Assembly (NCBI GenBank): GCA_949427775.1
Contig: CASQEL010000001.1
Coordinates: 1 to 31,921 of the forward strand
DNA length: 31,921 nt
DNA from: an uncultured Desulfovibrionaceae bacterium
GTDB lineage: Bacteria; Desulfobacterota; Desulfovibrionia; Desulfovibrionales; Desulfovibrionaceae
Direction of reading: 5' to 3'
Made by a program: the position numbers and the translations under genes. Shown here in pieces: positions 1 to 7,111 of this stretch. The notes under the pieces are model-generated. The model saw only the letters and a program-made list of their open reading frames with translations. It ran no database searches and was not told where the DNA came from. Position 1 is the stretch's first letter. The number at the start of each line of letters is the position of its first letter.

Positions 1-1141
1 TGACCTCTTCGCCCACGCAGAAGGCCAAACGGAAATAGCCGGGACACCCGAAGCCCGATCCGGGAACGGCCAGCACGCGTTCTTCCTGCAGGCGACCCAC
101 GAAAGCCACGTCATCTCCGCCGGGAGCCTTGGGGAAGAAATAGAACGCGCCCGCGGGTTTTTGGAATTCATATCCGGCGTTTTCCAGCACTTCGGCCATG
201 GCCTGGCGCCGTGCGGCGTAGACGCCCACGTCCACCTGGGAACCGAGCGCGGCGGCCATGAGATACTGCCCCACCACCGGCGGATTGACGAAGCCGAGAA
301 TCCGGTTGCACAGGGTCAGACCGGCCATCAATGCGGCGCGTTCCTCCATGCGCGGGGAGAGCGCCACATACCCCAGCCGTTCTCCGGGCAAGGAAAGATT
401 TTTGGAAAAGGAGCTTATGGCCACGGAATACGGGTACAGCGGCAGGACCGAGGGCACCTCCACGCCGTCGTAGGCCAGAAAACGGTACGGTTCGTCCGCC
501 GCCAGCCAGATGGGACGGCCGTATCGGCGCGACTGCCGTTCCAGCACATCGACAAGCGCCGTCAACTGCGCCTTGTCGTAGACTACGCCTGTGGGGTTGT
601 GTGGGGAATTGATCAGCAGCACCCGCGTTTTTTCCGTGATGGCGGCCTCCAGTGCCTCGGGATCCGGAGCGAAGGTTTCGGGCTGGGAAGGCACCGTGCG
701 GAACACGCCGCCGTGATTGGCGGTATAAAATCCGTACTCCACGAAGTACGGAGCAAAGGCCAGCACTTCCTCGCCGGGATCAAGCACGGTGCGGAAGAAG
801 GCGTTGAGTCCCCCGGCCGCGCCGCAGGTCAGAATGACGTCTTCGGCGTTCAGCGTCACCGCCTGTTCTTTGGACAGATGGGCGGCCAGCTGCCGGCGCG
901 CCCAGGGAAAACCGCCGTTGGCCATATAGCCGAACGCGAAGGGCTCTCCGGCTTTGTCGGCCAGGGCGCGCAGCCCTTGTTCCACGGCGGCCGGCGCGGG
1001 GAGATCGGGATTGCCCAGGCTGAAGTCGCAGACGGCGTCTTCGCCGTATTGCTGTTTGAGCACGGCGCCGGCTTCGAACATGCGCCTGATCCAGGAAGAA
1101 CATGTGAGATACCCTGCCACCTGCTGTGAAAGAATTGTCAT
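1..1141 (-). CDS. PLP-dependent class I/II aminotransferase (partial, C-terminus off the left edge)
   Basis: The minus-strand frame opens at an ATG at 1141 behind a good AGGAG ribosome site and stays open to base 1, so about 380 codons are visible and the stop lies outside the window. The protein starts MTILSQQVAGYL. It carries the fold-type I aminotransferase landmarks in order: an NPD segment near residue 40, the CGAAGGLNA glycine stretch, INSPHNPTG (substrate and PLP pocket), AADEPYRFL (the Asp that binds the pyridine N) and SSFSKNLSLPGERLGY, with the Schiff-base lysine at about residue 247. It probably transaminates an amino acid in the cytosol. The class is clear but the substrate cannot be read. 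It is divergent from the lipoprotein gene at 1234. Confidence 0.9.
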   Translation of the reverse strand, partial: MTILSQQVAGYLTCSSWIRRMFEAGAVLKQQYGEDAVCDFSLGNPDLPAPAAVEQGLRALADKAGEPFAFGYMANGGFPWARRQLAAHLSKEQAVTLNAEDVILTCGAAGGLNAFFRTVLDPGEEVLAFAPYFVEYGFYTANHGGVFRTVPSQPETFAPDPEALEAAITEKTRVLLINSPHNPTGVVYDKAQLTALVDVLERQSRRYGRPIWLAADEPYRFLAYDGVEVPSVLPLYPYSVAISSFSKNLSLPGERLGYVALSPRMEERAALMAGLTLCNRILGFVNPPVVGQYLMAAALGSQVDVGVYAARRQAMAEVLENAGYEFQKPAGAFYFFPKAPGGDDVAFVGRLQEERVLAVPGSGFGCPGYFRLAFCVGEEV

Positions 1142-1233
1142 GTTGCCTGCTCCTGAGTATGGATTGCCTTTACGGCAAGGATGGTTTACGAGAATAAGTC
1201 TGGGTCGGTATTTGATGAAGTTGGAGGAAGCTG

Positions 1234-1629
1234 ATGCGCTTGTTACCCTTGTTTTTCATACTGCTTCTTTTGCCGGGCTGCGGTTCCCGGCAGGCGGGAG
1301 AATCCGATGGAATGGACGCCACCGTCGCTTTGAGAGCCGTGCACCGTTGCTCTCGTATTTCCCCTGAAATTGATGTTGTCAACTATCCGGCCGCCACGGA
1401 TCGCTTTGAAGTACGCCTTGAGGACAGATCCGATTCCCGCAAGTTTCACGGCGGCGGCAGTTGGAAGAACGACGGCACCGGCGTGATTCCGGAAGGCGCG
1501 CTGATGCAGCACTATATGGGGCCTTGCCCGCCCGCGGACGCCGAGCGCTCGTACCAATACGTGATTACGGCCGTGGATGCCGAGGGCAATCCGTTGATGG
1601 CCAGGCATATCATCTTCGTGCAGGACTAG
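1234..1629 (+). CDS. small PEBP-like (YbhB/YbcL-type) lipoprotein
   Basis: This 131-aa protein begins with a lipoprotein signal peptide: MRLL, a hydrophobic run and the lipobox LLPGC, with the acylated cysteine at residue 16. The mature part has a core recalling the phosphatidylethanolamine-binding / YbhB family: PEID near the start, GVIPEGA, then HYMGPCPPADAERSYQY followed by VITAVDAEGN, which fits the family pattern of a YxGPCPP ligand loop and a following strand. It is shorter than usual for the family (about 150-180 aa), with the central DHP-type segment reduced to RFEVRLEDRSDS. A strong GGAGG lies 7-8 bases before the ATG. Its stop codon TAG is the start of the repeat at 1623. The family assignment is inferred from the motif only; the role is unknown. 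Confidence 0.65.
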   Translation: MRLLPLFFILLLLPGCGSRQAGESDGMDATVALRAVHRCSRISPEIDVVNYPAATDRFEVRLEDRSDSRKFHGGGSWKNDGTGVIPEGALMQHYMGPCPPADAERSYQYVITAVDAEGNPLMARHIIFVQD

Positions 1630-1779
1630 TACAGCATAACACAAAATACTTCGTATTTTGCGTCAAGATCATTCGCCGAAAAACGTGGTTTTCAGCTTAT
1701 TCACGGCGACTATGCCGCCGCGCCATGCTCTCGCATGGCGGCTAGTACACAGAAACTTTAAATGTTTCTGTGTACTAGC
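1623..1779 (+). repeat. 154-bp multi-hairpin dispersed repeat, copy 1
   Basis: Bases 1623-1776 match 21758-21911 with 11 substitutions and no gaps by hand alignment (about 93% identical, direct orientation). The unit is a string of hairpins: CAAAATAC/GTATTTTG (1642-1660), CCGAAAA/TTTTCAG (1676-1695), CGGCG/TGCCG (1704-1717), CGCCATGC/GCATGGCG (1721-1740) and a perfect 16-bp stem GCTAGTACACAGAAAC with loop TTTAAAT (1741-1779). It starts with CTAGTAC and ends with GTACTAG. Here it lies between two converging genes, so it could act as a two-way terminator. It includes the stop codon of the lipoprotein gene. Confidence 0.9.
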
Positions 1780-1799
1780 GCCGCACACTACGGCGTTTT
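1779..1799 (+). terminator. short hairpin plus T4 after repeat copy 1
   Basis: CGCCG (1779-1783) pairs with CGGCG (1791-1795) across a 7-base loop and is followed by TTTT on the plus strand. It sits directly after the 16-bp hairpin of the repeat and overlaps the stop codon of the minus-strand gene ending at 1799. It is a weak candidate by stem length alone and more plausible together with the hairpins just upstream. Confidence 0.35.
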
Positions 1800-2077
1800 C
1801 ATGAGGGCCAGCCCTGATGAAGCACTGCGCCGCCTTCCCGGAGCTGACGACGGATGCGTACCTTGCGCAGCTCTTTGCGCGTTTCCAGCATCAGCTTTCG
1901 TTGCCGAAGGGCATGGATTTCCTGCGCGCGGAACAGGCCCGCCGCCGGATCTTCCGCGGCCATCAACTGCCGCAGAGACACGTCGAGTTCGTCCAGGGCG
2001 GCGTCAATCGTCGTTATCTCCGCTTCCAGTTCCGGGATGGCTTCCGGCAATGATGCGTCGTCTGACAGGTTTTTCAT
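1799..2077 (-). CDS. small coiled-coil protein of unknown function, overlapping the aroA-like gene
   Basis: The 92-aa protein starts MKNLSDDAS at an ATG preceded by a GGAG sequence at fair spacing. Its body is rich in Glu, Leu, Ala and Arg with heptad-like hydrophobic spacing (PELEAEITTIDAALDEL, then RQKLMLETRKELRKV), so a helical coiled coil is likely. There is no signal peptide, cysteine or membrane segment. It starts inside the last 74 bases of the upstream gene, so the two are probably cotranscribed and translationally coupled. I do not recognise a family. The overlap means one of the two reading frames is unconstrained, and the low-complexity C-terminal tail of the upstream protein fits that. 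Confidence 0.55.
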   Translation of the reverse strand: MKNLSDDASLPEAIPELEAEITTIDAALDELDVSLRQLMAAEDPAAGLFRAQEIHALRQRKLMLETRKELRKVRIRRQLREGGAVLHQGWPS

Positions 2078-3821
2078 GGACAGGCTCCGTGATGTTCCGT
2101 TTGAGATCAGGGCAGGGCAGGGCGTTGTACAGCGCCCAGAATCCGGGATAGAGCGTGGTCATGACGCCGGGATTGGCCAGTTTGAGGCCGGGGCGGGCAT
2201 AGGCGGTCAGCGCCAGAGCCATGGCCCAGGCCGGGGACGGAGCCGTCCACGCGTTCTGAAGCCCCCGGGCATGTTCCGGCTGTTCGCCGTCCGCGGAGAG
2301 GCATAAGCGTCCCGTGTCGTCAACCTCCAACCCTACATGGCGCAGAAAGCTTTCCACTTCGACAGGATCTGCCGCCGAAGGCAGCAACGGCATGCGGCCT
2401 TCGCGTTGCCGCAGGGCGGGCAGGGCGGCGCAGGCCAACGCCAGCGGCGCGAAGCGTTCCGGCAGCGCCGAGGCATCCAGCGGGATCGCGGCGGATTGTC
2501 CCGCCCGCGCGGCGCGGATTTCCCCGTCCGCGCATTCCGTGCGCACGCCTGCCTGTTCCAGCAGCGTCAACAGTTGTCGCGCCGCGGCGCAGGCGGGCCA
2601 ACGCCCGGCCAGCCGCACTTCGCCGCCGGCCGCTCCCGGCAGGGCCAGCAGCGTGGCGGCCAGAGTCAGCTCCATGTCCAATGCGGGTTCCGCGGGCACG
2701 CGCAACGTGCCCGGCGTGACGCGGATCAGGGCGTCATCAACGGAAATGTTCGCGCCGCAGTCCCGCAGCACGGCCACGGCCTCCGCCAGAATATCCTGAA
2801 ATCCCGGATGCGTCGACAGGTTGAACGTCACGGGACGCTCCCAGAAGGGCGCGCCCAGCAGCAGTCCCGTAACGGCGTCGACGGACAGATCGGCGGGCAC
2901 CTCCACCCTGTCGGGCAGGATGCCGGAGCATTCCAGCCGCACGGGCAGGCCGTCGGATTTGGGGACCACATTGGTCAGGCGGGCTCCCAGGCGGGGCAGA
3001 AAGCGGCGCAACGCGGAGAAATCCGCCAGTTTGAGGGTGGAGTCCCCGGTGAATTTGGCGCGCGAGGGACGTCCCGCATACTGTCCCAGCAGCAGATGGA
3101 AATTGAGAGCGTCGTCGCCCACAAAGATGACTTTGTCGGCCAGGGTCAGGCCGCCGCCCTCGCGGGCGCGCAATGCGCCGTTCTCGTCCCAGGCCACGGA
3201 CGTGCCGCACTGGTTGAGCATTTTGACGCATTCCACAGCCGGGTCGTTGAGCAGACTCGGGGAAATGCGGCAGGCGCAACCGGCCACGGCGGCCAGCATC
3301 AGATACAGGCGGCTGCGGCGGCAGGCCGGTGGCGCGGTCATGCGCAGATCCGCAGGCTTCCGTACCGGGGCCAGGTTGAAGGCCGGGCGGCGCTCCTCGC
3401 CTTCCACAGGACGGGGCAGAAATTCCACCTCCTGCAGCAGGGCGAACATCTGGCGGGTCAGTCGGGCATCGCGGCTCATGCGGCCCGCGGCTTTTTCCCA
3501 GGCGGCGCGGAGTATTTTCTCGTCCCCGGCGTCCATCCGCTCCCGGCGGCCGCGCAGACGCTCCAAAAGATTGGACCGCCGCGCCAGAAGTTTGAGAATG
3601 TCCCTGTCCAGATCCATGACGGCATCCAGAAGAGATGTGCCGCGGGAACGCCTGTCGTCGTCGCGACGGGGTCGCCGATCGCCGTCTCTCCGGAACGACC
3701 TCGGAGCGTCGTCGTGCGGGGAGCGGGCGTCGCCGGACGGAGGGAAGGAGCGTTCGCGGTCATGCCGCGGCTGTTCCCCGCTGTCGGGGCGCGGAGTTCG
3801 GGTGTCGTTGTCGTTGCTCAT
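2004..3821 (-). CDS. divergent EPSP-synthase-like protein with N-terminal AroQ-like helical domain
   Basis: The 605-aa protein starts at an ATG at 3821 with GAGGA nine bases upstream. Residues 1-60 are a disordered Arg/Asp-rich tail. About 62-140 look like an AroQ chorismate-mutase helix bundle (LDAVMDLDRDILKLLARR, then the run to LLQEVEF). About 170-580 resemble the two-lobed EPSP synthase fold, ending ANPGVMTTLYPGFW, which matches the usual C-terminal TxKTFPxF region. A normal AroA is about 430 aa. The hallmark sites are missing: no GSKS/GDKS lysine loop (PPACRRSR stands there), no NAGTAMR and no RxKETDR. Desulfovibrio carries putative AroA proteins in aromatic amino-acid clusters, so this may be that gene in divergent form, or a non-catalytic relative. 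No other shikimate gene is visible on this side. Confidence 0.65.
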   Translation of the reverse strand: MSNDNDTRTPRPDSGEQPRHDRERSFPPSGDARSPHDDAPRSFRRDGDRRPRRDDDRRSRGTSLLDAVMDLDRDILKLLARRSNLLERLRGRRERMDAGDEKILRAAWEKAAGRMSRDARLTRQMFALLQEVEFLPRPVEGEERRPAFNLAPVRKPADLRMTAPPACRRSRLYLMLAAVAGCACRISPSLLNDPAVECVKMLNQCGTSVAWDENGALRAREGGGLTLADKVIFVGDDALNFHLLLGQYAGRPSRAKFTGDSTLKLADFSALRRFLPRLGARLTNVVPKSDGLPVRLECSGILPDRVEVPADLSVDAVTGLLLGAPFWERPVTFNLSTHPGFQDILAEAVAVLRDCGANISVDDALIRVTPGTLRVPAEPALDMELTLAATLLALPGAAGGEVRLAGRWPACAAARQLLTLLEQAGVRTECADGEIRAARAGQSAAIPLDASALPERFAPLALACAALPALRQREGRMPLLPSAADPVEVESFLRHVGLEVDDTGRLCLSADGEQPEHARGLQNAWTAPSPAWAMALALTAYARPGLKLANPGVMTTLYPGFWALYNALPCPDLKRNITEPVHEKPVRRRIIAGSHPGTGSGDNDD

Positions 3822-4246
3822 GTAAAGATTCCTCTGCGATCCGCGAACTTTCCCCGGAGGAGCGGGGAAGGCCGGAAGCGCGGTGAAGCCGGTAGGGGGG
3901 CGAACCGACGTTCCGCGAAGGAAACACTGTCCGCCCGAACCTCCTGCCGAGGCCTGCGAGGCGGCGTCAGGGGAAACCGGCTGTATGACTTGTCATTAAG
4001 GGCCGGAAACACGTATTGCGGGGTTGGTAGCCTGAAAACGGCGGCGAGGCAAGGGGCGGAAGAGGTGCTTTCGGGACGATTCCCGCGGAGATCCCGTCAC
4101 TGGGCGGGCGCTGCAATGAAGGCTTGCCGCCGTGCGTCCGGAGGCGACGGGGATATAAGGAAAAAGAGGAAAATGACACATGGGGCTGGACGCAACCGGA
4201 CAAATGCGGTATGAACGGACATGCGCCATCTCAGTTTCCGCACGTC

Positions 4247-4264
4247 TTGTGAAATTTTGCATGA
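4247..4264 (+). promoter_or_regulatory. candidate Rex-type (redox) operator upstream of aprB
   Basis: TTGTGAAATTTTGCATGA carries a perfect left half of the Rex consensus TTGTGAA-N4-TTCACAA and four of seven matches in the right half. It ends six bases before the TTGACG box. Rex is known to control sulfate-reduction genes in Desulfovibrio by sensing NADH/NAD. The imperfect right half makes this a suggestion only. Confidence 0.35.
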
Positions 4265-4269
4265 GAGGC

Positions 4270-4298
4270 TTGACGAAAAGGTATCCTGCTTGTTATTT
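4270..4298 (+). promoter_or_regulatory. candidate sigma-70 promoter of aprBA
   Basis: TTGACG at 4270-4275 matches the -35 consensus in five of six bases. The best -10 candidate is TGTTAT at 4291-4296 (four of six, 15-base spacing), with TTATTT two bases on as an alternative at 17. This would give a leader of about 140 bases before aprB. The -10 box is weak. Confidence 0.3.
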
Positions 4299-4344
4299 TC
4301 CGCGCAAGCGCGGGGGTACGCGCGGCGCCGGGGGCGGAGGCGAT

Positions 4345-4372
4345 AAAAGGCGGGGGTACTGCCTGCCTTTTT
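4345..4372 (+). promoter_or_regulatory. hairpin with T-run in the aprB leader (possible attenuator)
   Basis: AAAAGGC (4345-4351) pairs with GCCTTTT (4365-4371) and the 3' side runs into T5, so the RNA could form a terminator-like hairpin about 70 bases before the aprB start. The stem is only seven base pairs with some further inner G-C pairs. It might end transcripts entering from upstream or attenuate aprBA; sequence alone cannot decide. Confidence 0.35.
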
Positions 4373-4443
4373 AGGCTCCGCCGGCGGGTGTTTCTGCCGG
4401 ATGTATAAAGCCCGTTCAACACTTTAAGAGTTGGAGGATACGT

Positions 4444-4932
4444 ATGCCGACGTTTGTCGATCCGTCCAAATGCGACGGCTGCAAGGGTGGCGAAAAGACT
4501 GCCTGCATGTACATTTGCCCCAACGACCTCATGATCCTCGACCCTGAGGAAATGAAGGCCTACAACCAGGAACCTGATGCATGCTGGGAATGCTACTCCT
4601 GCGTGAAAATCTGCCCGCAGGGCGCTATCACGGCCCGTCCGTACGCCGACTTCGCGCCCATGGGCGGTACCTGCATCCCCATGCGTTCGGCCGACTCCAT
4701 CATGTGGACGGTCAAATTCCGCAACGGCAGCGTGAAACGCTTCAAATTCCCCATCCGCACCACGGCTGAAGGTTCCATCAAGCCCTATGACGGCCGTCCC
4801 GAAGGCGCCAACCTGGACGACGAACTTCTGTTCACCGAAGAAAAGCTGGCCACTCCTCAGGAAGTGCTGAACAAGAAGTTCGAAGTTACTGATGCCGGCA
4901 AGACCGTTACGGAAATGGAACAGGGCCGCTAG
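4444..4932 (+). CDS. aprB: adenylylsulfate reductase beta subunit
   Basis: This 162-aa iron-sulfur subunit of dissimilatory APS reductase carries electrons to the AprA flavin in the cytoplasm. Two ferredoxin-like cluster sets are visible: C10, C13, C21 and C25 (with the AprB-specific long spacing C-x2-C-x7-C-x3-C) and C47, C50, C53 and C57. The C-terminal tail after residue 85, which wraps round AprA in known structures, is present and ends TVTEMEQGR. Length is close to that of characterised AprB proteins (about 150-167 aa). A GGAGG ribosome site precedes the ATG. aprA follows after 43 bases on the same strand, so the pair forms an operon. Confidence 0.97.
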   Translation: MPTFVDPSKCDGCKGGEKTACMYICPNDLMILDPEEMKAYNQEPDACWECYSCVKICPQGAITARPYADFAPMGGTCIPMRSADSIMWTVKFRNGSVKRFKFPIRTTAEGSIKPYDGRPEGANLDDELLFTEEKLATPQEVLNKKFEVTDAGKTVTEMEQGR

Positions 4933-4975
4933 GCTCATTGCATGACAGCTCAAGTGCGAGCAAGGAGATAAGACT

Positions 4976-6964
4976 ATGCCGATGATTCCTTCCAAGGAAG
5001 TGAACAAGGGTGTCGCCATCGCCGAACCGGTGGTGAAAGAGCACGACGTTGACCTGCTGATCGTTGGCGGCGGGATGGGTGCTTGCGGCACCGCCTATGA
5101 AGCGGTGCGCTGGGGCGAAAAACACAATCTGAAAATCATGCTGTGCGACAAGGCCGCCCTTGAACGTTCCGGCGCCGTGGCGCAGGGTCTGTCCGCCATC
5201 AATACCTATCTCGGCAAAAACAACGCCGACGACTATGTGCGCATGGTCCGTACCGACCTGATGGGTCTGGTTCGCGAAGACCTGATCTTCGACGTGGGCC
5301 GGCATGTGGACGACTCCGTGCATCTGTTCGAAGATTGGGGCCTGCCCTGCTGGATCAAGGACGAAAACGGCCACAATCTGAACGGCGCCGCCGCCAAGGC
5401 CGCCGGCAAATCCCTGCGCAAGGGCGACGAGCCTGTGCGTTCCGGCCGCTGGCAGATCATGATCAACGGCGAATCCTACAAATGCATCGTGGCTGAAGCG
5501 GCCAAGAACGCCCTGGGCGAAGACCGCATCATGGAGCGCATCTTCATCGTGAAGCTGCTGCTTGACGCCAATACCCCCAACCGCATCGCCGGCGCCGTGG
5601 GCTTCAACCTGCGCGCCAACGAAGTGCACATCTTCAAAGCCAACGCCATCATGGTGGCCGCCGGCGGCGCGGTGAACGTGTACCGCCCCCGTTCCACCGG
5701 TGAAGGCATGGGCCGCGCCTGGTATCCCGTGTGGAACGCCGGTTCGACCTACACGATGTGCGCTCAGGTCGGCGCCGAAATGACCATGATGGAAAACCGT
5801 TTCGTGCCCGCCCGCTTCAAGGACGGTTACGGTCCGGTCGGCGCGTGGTTCCTGCTGTTCAAGGCCAAAGCCACCAACTCCAAGGGTGAAGATTACTGCG
5901 CCACCAACGCCGCCATGCTCAAACCCTATGAAGAGCGCGGCTACGCCAAGGGCAAAGTCATTCCCACCTGCCTGCGCAACCACATGATGCTTCGCGAAAT
6001 GCGCGAAGGTCGCGGTCCCATCTACATGGACACCAAGACCGCTCTGCAGAACACCTTCGCCACGTTGAACGAAGAACAGCAGAAAGACCTTGAGTCCGAA
6101 GCCTGGGAAGACTTCCTCGACATGTGCGTCGGTCAGGCCAACCTGTGGGCGGCCTCCAACATCCAGCCCGAAGAACGCGGCTCGGAAATCATGCCCACCG
6201 AACCTTACCTGCTCGGTTCCCACTCCGGCTGCTGCGGCATCTGGGTGTCCGGTCCCGACGAAGCGTGGGTGCCTGACGACTACAAAATCAAGGCTTCCAA
6301 CGGCAAGGTGTACAACCGCATGACCACGGTTGAAGGCCTGTTCACCTGCGCCGACGGCGTGGGCGCTTCCGGCCACAAGTTCTCCTCCGGTTCCCATGCT
6401 GAAGGCCGCATCGCCGGCAAGCAGATGGTGCGCTGGTGCGTGGACCACAAGGACTTCAAACCTTCCTTCAAGGAAAGCGCCGACGAGCTGGCCAAGCTGA
6501 TCTATCGTCCGTACTACAACTTCCTGGAAGGCAAGGCCGCTTCCACCGACCCGGTGGTCAACCCCAACTACATCACGCCGAAAAACTTCATGATGCGTCT
6601 TGTGAAGTGCACCGACGAATACGGCGGCGGCGTGTCCAACTACTACACCACCTCCAAGGCCCTGCTGGACACCGGCTTCCATCTGCTGGGCATGATGGAA
6701 GAAGACTCCTACAAGCTGGCCGCCCGCGACCTGCACGAACTGCTGCGCTGCTGGGAAAACTACCATCGCCTGTGGACCGTGCGCCTGCACATGCAGCACA
6801 TCGCCTTCCGCGAAGAATCCCGCTACCCCGGCTTCTACTACAGGGCCGACTTCCTGGGCATCGACGATTCCAAGTGGAAGTGCTTCGTGAACTCGAAGTA
6901 TGATCCCGCCACCGGCGAGACCAAGATCTTCAAGAAGCCTTACTATCAGATCATCCCCGACTAG
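4976..6964 (+). CDS. aprA: adenylylsulfate reductase alpha subunit
   Basis: The 662-aa flavoprotein catalyses reversible APS + 2e- to sulfite + AMP in dissimilatory sulfate reduction. The FAD-binding dinucleotide fold is at residues 25-45 (DLLIVGGGMGACGTAYEA), as in the fumarate-reductase/succinate-dehydrogenase flavoprotein family. Further family stretches are AVAQGLSAINTYLGKNNADD, FVPARFKDGYGPVGAW, the SHSGCCGIWVSGPDE loop and GVGASGHKFSSGSHAEGR near the second FAD contact. Length equals the usual 650-665 aa. AAGGAG lies eight bases before the ATG. A strong terminator follows the stop by about 20 bases, so aprBA can be made separately from the qmo genes. Codon use is strongly biased to C/G-ending codons, as expected for an abundant enzyme. 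Confidence 0.98.
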   Translation: MPMIPSKEVNKGVAIAEPVVKEHDVDLLIVGGGMGACGTAYEAVRWGEKHNLKIMLCDKAALERSGAVAQGLSAINTYLGKNNADDYVRMVRTDLMGLVREDLIFDVGRHVDDSVHLFEDWGLPCWIKDENGHNLNGAAAKAAGKSLRKGDEPVRSGRWQIMINGESYKCIVAEAAKNALGEDRIMERIFIVKLLLDANTPNRIAGAVGFNLRANEVHIFKANAIMVAAGGAVNVYRPRSTGEGMGRAWYPVWNAGSTYTMCAQVGAEMTMMENRFVPARFKDGYGPVGAWFLLFKAKATNSKGEDYCATNAAMLKPYEERGYAKGKVIPTCLRNHMMLREMREGRGPIYMDTKTALQNTFATLNEEQQKDLESEAWEDFLDMCVGQANLWAASNIQPEERGSEIMPTEPYLLGSHSGCCGIWVSGPDEAWVPDDYKIKASNGKVYNRMTTVEGLFTCADGVGASGHKFSSGSHAEGRIAGKQMVRWCVDHKDFKPSFKESADELAKLIYRPYYNFLEGKAASTDPVVNPNYITPKNFMMRLVKCTDEYGGGVSNYYTTSKALLDTGFHLLGMMEEDSYKLAARDLHELLRCWENYHRLWTVRLHMQHIAFREESRYPGFYYRADFLGIDDSKWKCFVNSKYDPATGETKIFKKPYYQIIPD

Positions 6965-6984
6965 TCGTCGGCCGGAAAAAGTCT

Positions 6985-7018
6985 GGGGCGACCGCCCGTC
7001 GCGGTCGCCCCTTTTTTC
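6985..7018 (+). terminator. intrinsic terminator after aprA
   Basis: GGGGCGACCGC (6985-6995) pairs perfectly over 11 bp with GCGGTCGCCCC (7001-7011) around a 5-base loop CCGTC and is followed by TTTTTT. This is a textbook rho-independent terminator 20 bases after the aprA stop. Confidence 0.92.
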
Positions 7019-7020
7019 TT

Positions 7021-7083
7021 CCACACTGATTCGGACGCTGGAGGTCCTGCGCGAAGCGGCGTCCAGCCTCCAAATCAGTGTGG
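7021..7083 (+). promoter_or_regulatory. 63-base structured element between the aprA terminator and qmoA
   Basis: CCACACTGATT (7021-7031) pairs perfectly with AATCAGTGTGG (7073-7083). Inside, GGACGC (7033-7038) can pair with GCGTCC (7059-7064), or GGAGG (7040-7044) with CCTCC (7067-7071). The two inner pairings are alternatives. There is no T-run, so it is not a second terminator. It ends 28 bases before the qmoA start and may be the qmo 5' leader, a processing or stability stem, or an operator. Confidence 0.5.
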
Positions 7084-7111
7084 GAGCACTAACGCAGGGA
7101 GGATATCCAGG

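Larger units (their letters stand above)
3822..4443. other. 622-bp non-coding region between divergent aroA-like and aprB genes
   Basis: No reading frame here has a credible start, ribosome site and composition; the open frames look like GC-rich chance frames. The right half holds the likely aprB control sites listed separately: a Rex-like site, a TTGACG box, an A/T-flanked hairpin and a second hairpin CCGGC/GCCGG close to the aprB ribosome site. The left half (3822-4180) shows GC-rich short inverted repeats but nothing I can name. Confidence 0.6.

Noticed and set aside
1630..1745. Short frame shared by both 154-bp repeats (HNTKYFVFCVKII and on to MLSHGG)
   Set aside because: Differences between the two copies change several amino acids while keeping RNA stems, so the shared frame looks incidental.
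2337..4214. 625-aa plus-strand open frame opposite the aroA-like gene
   Set aside because: Shadow of the minus-strand gene; composition is Arg/Gly/Gln-rich and it runs through the non-coding apr upstream region.
4907..7024. 705-aa minus-strand open frame opposite aprA
   Set aside because: It is the antisense shadow of the strongly codon-biased aprA gene, with His/Val/Gly-rich composition and no family match.
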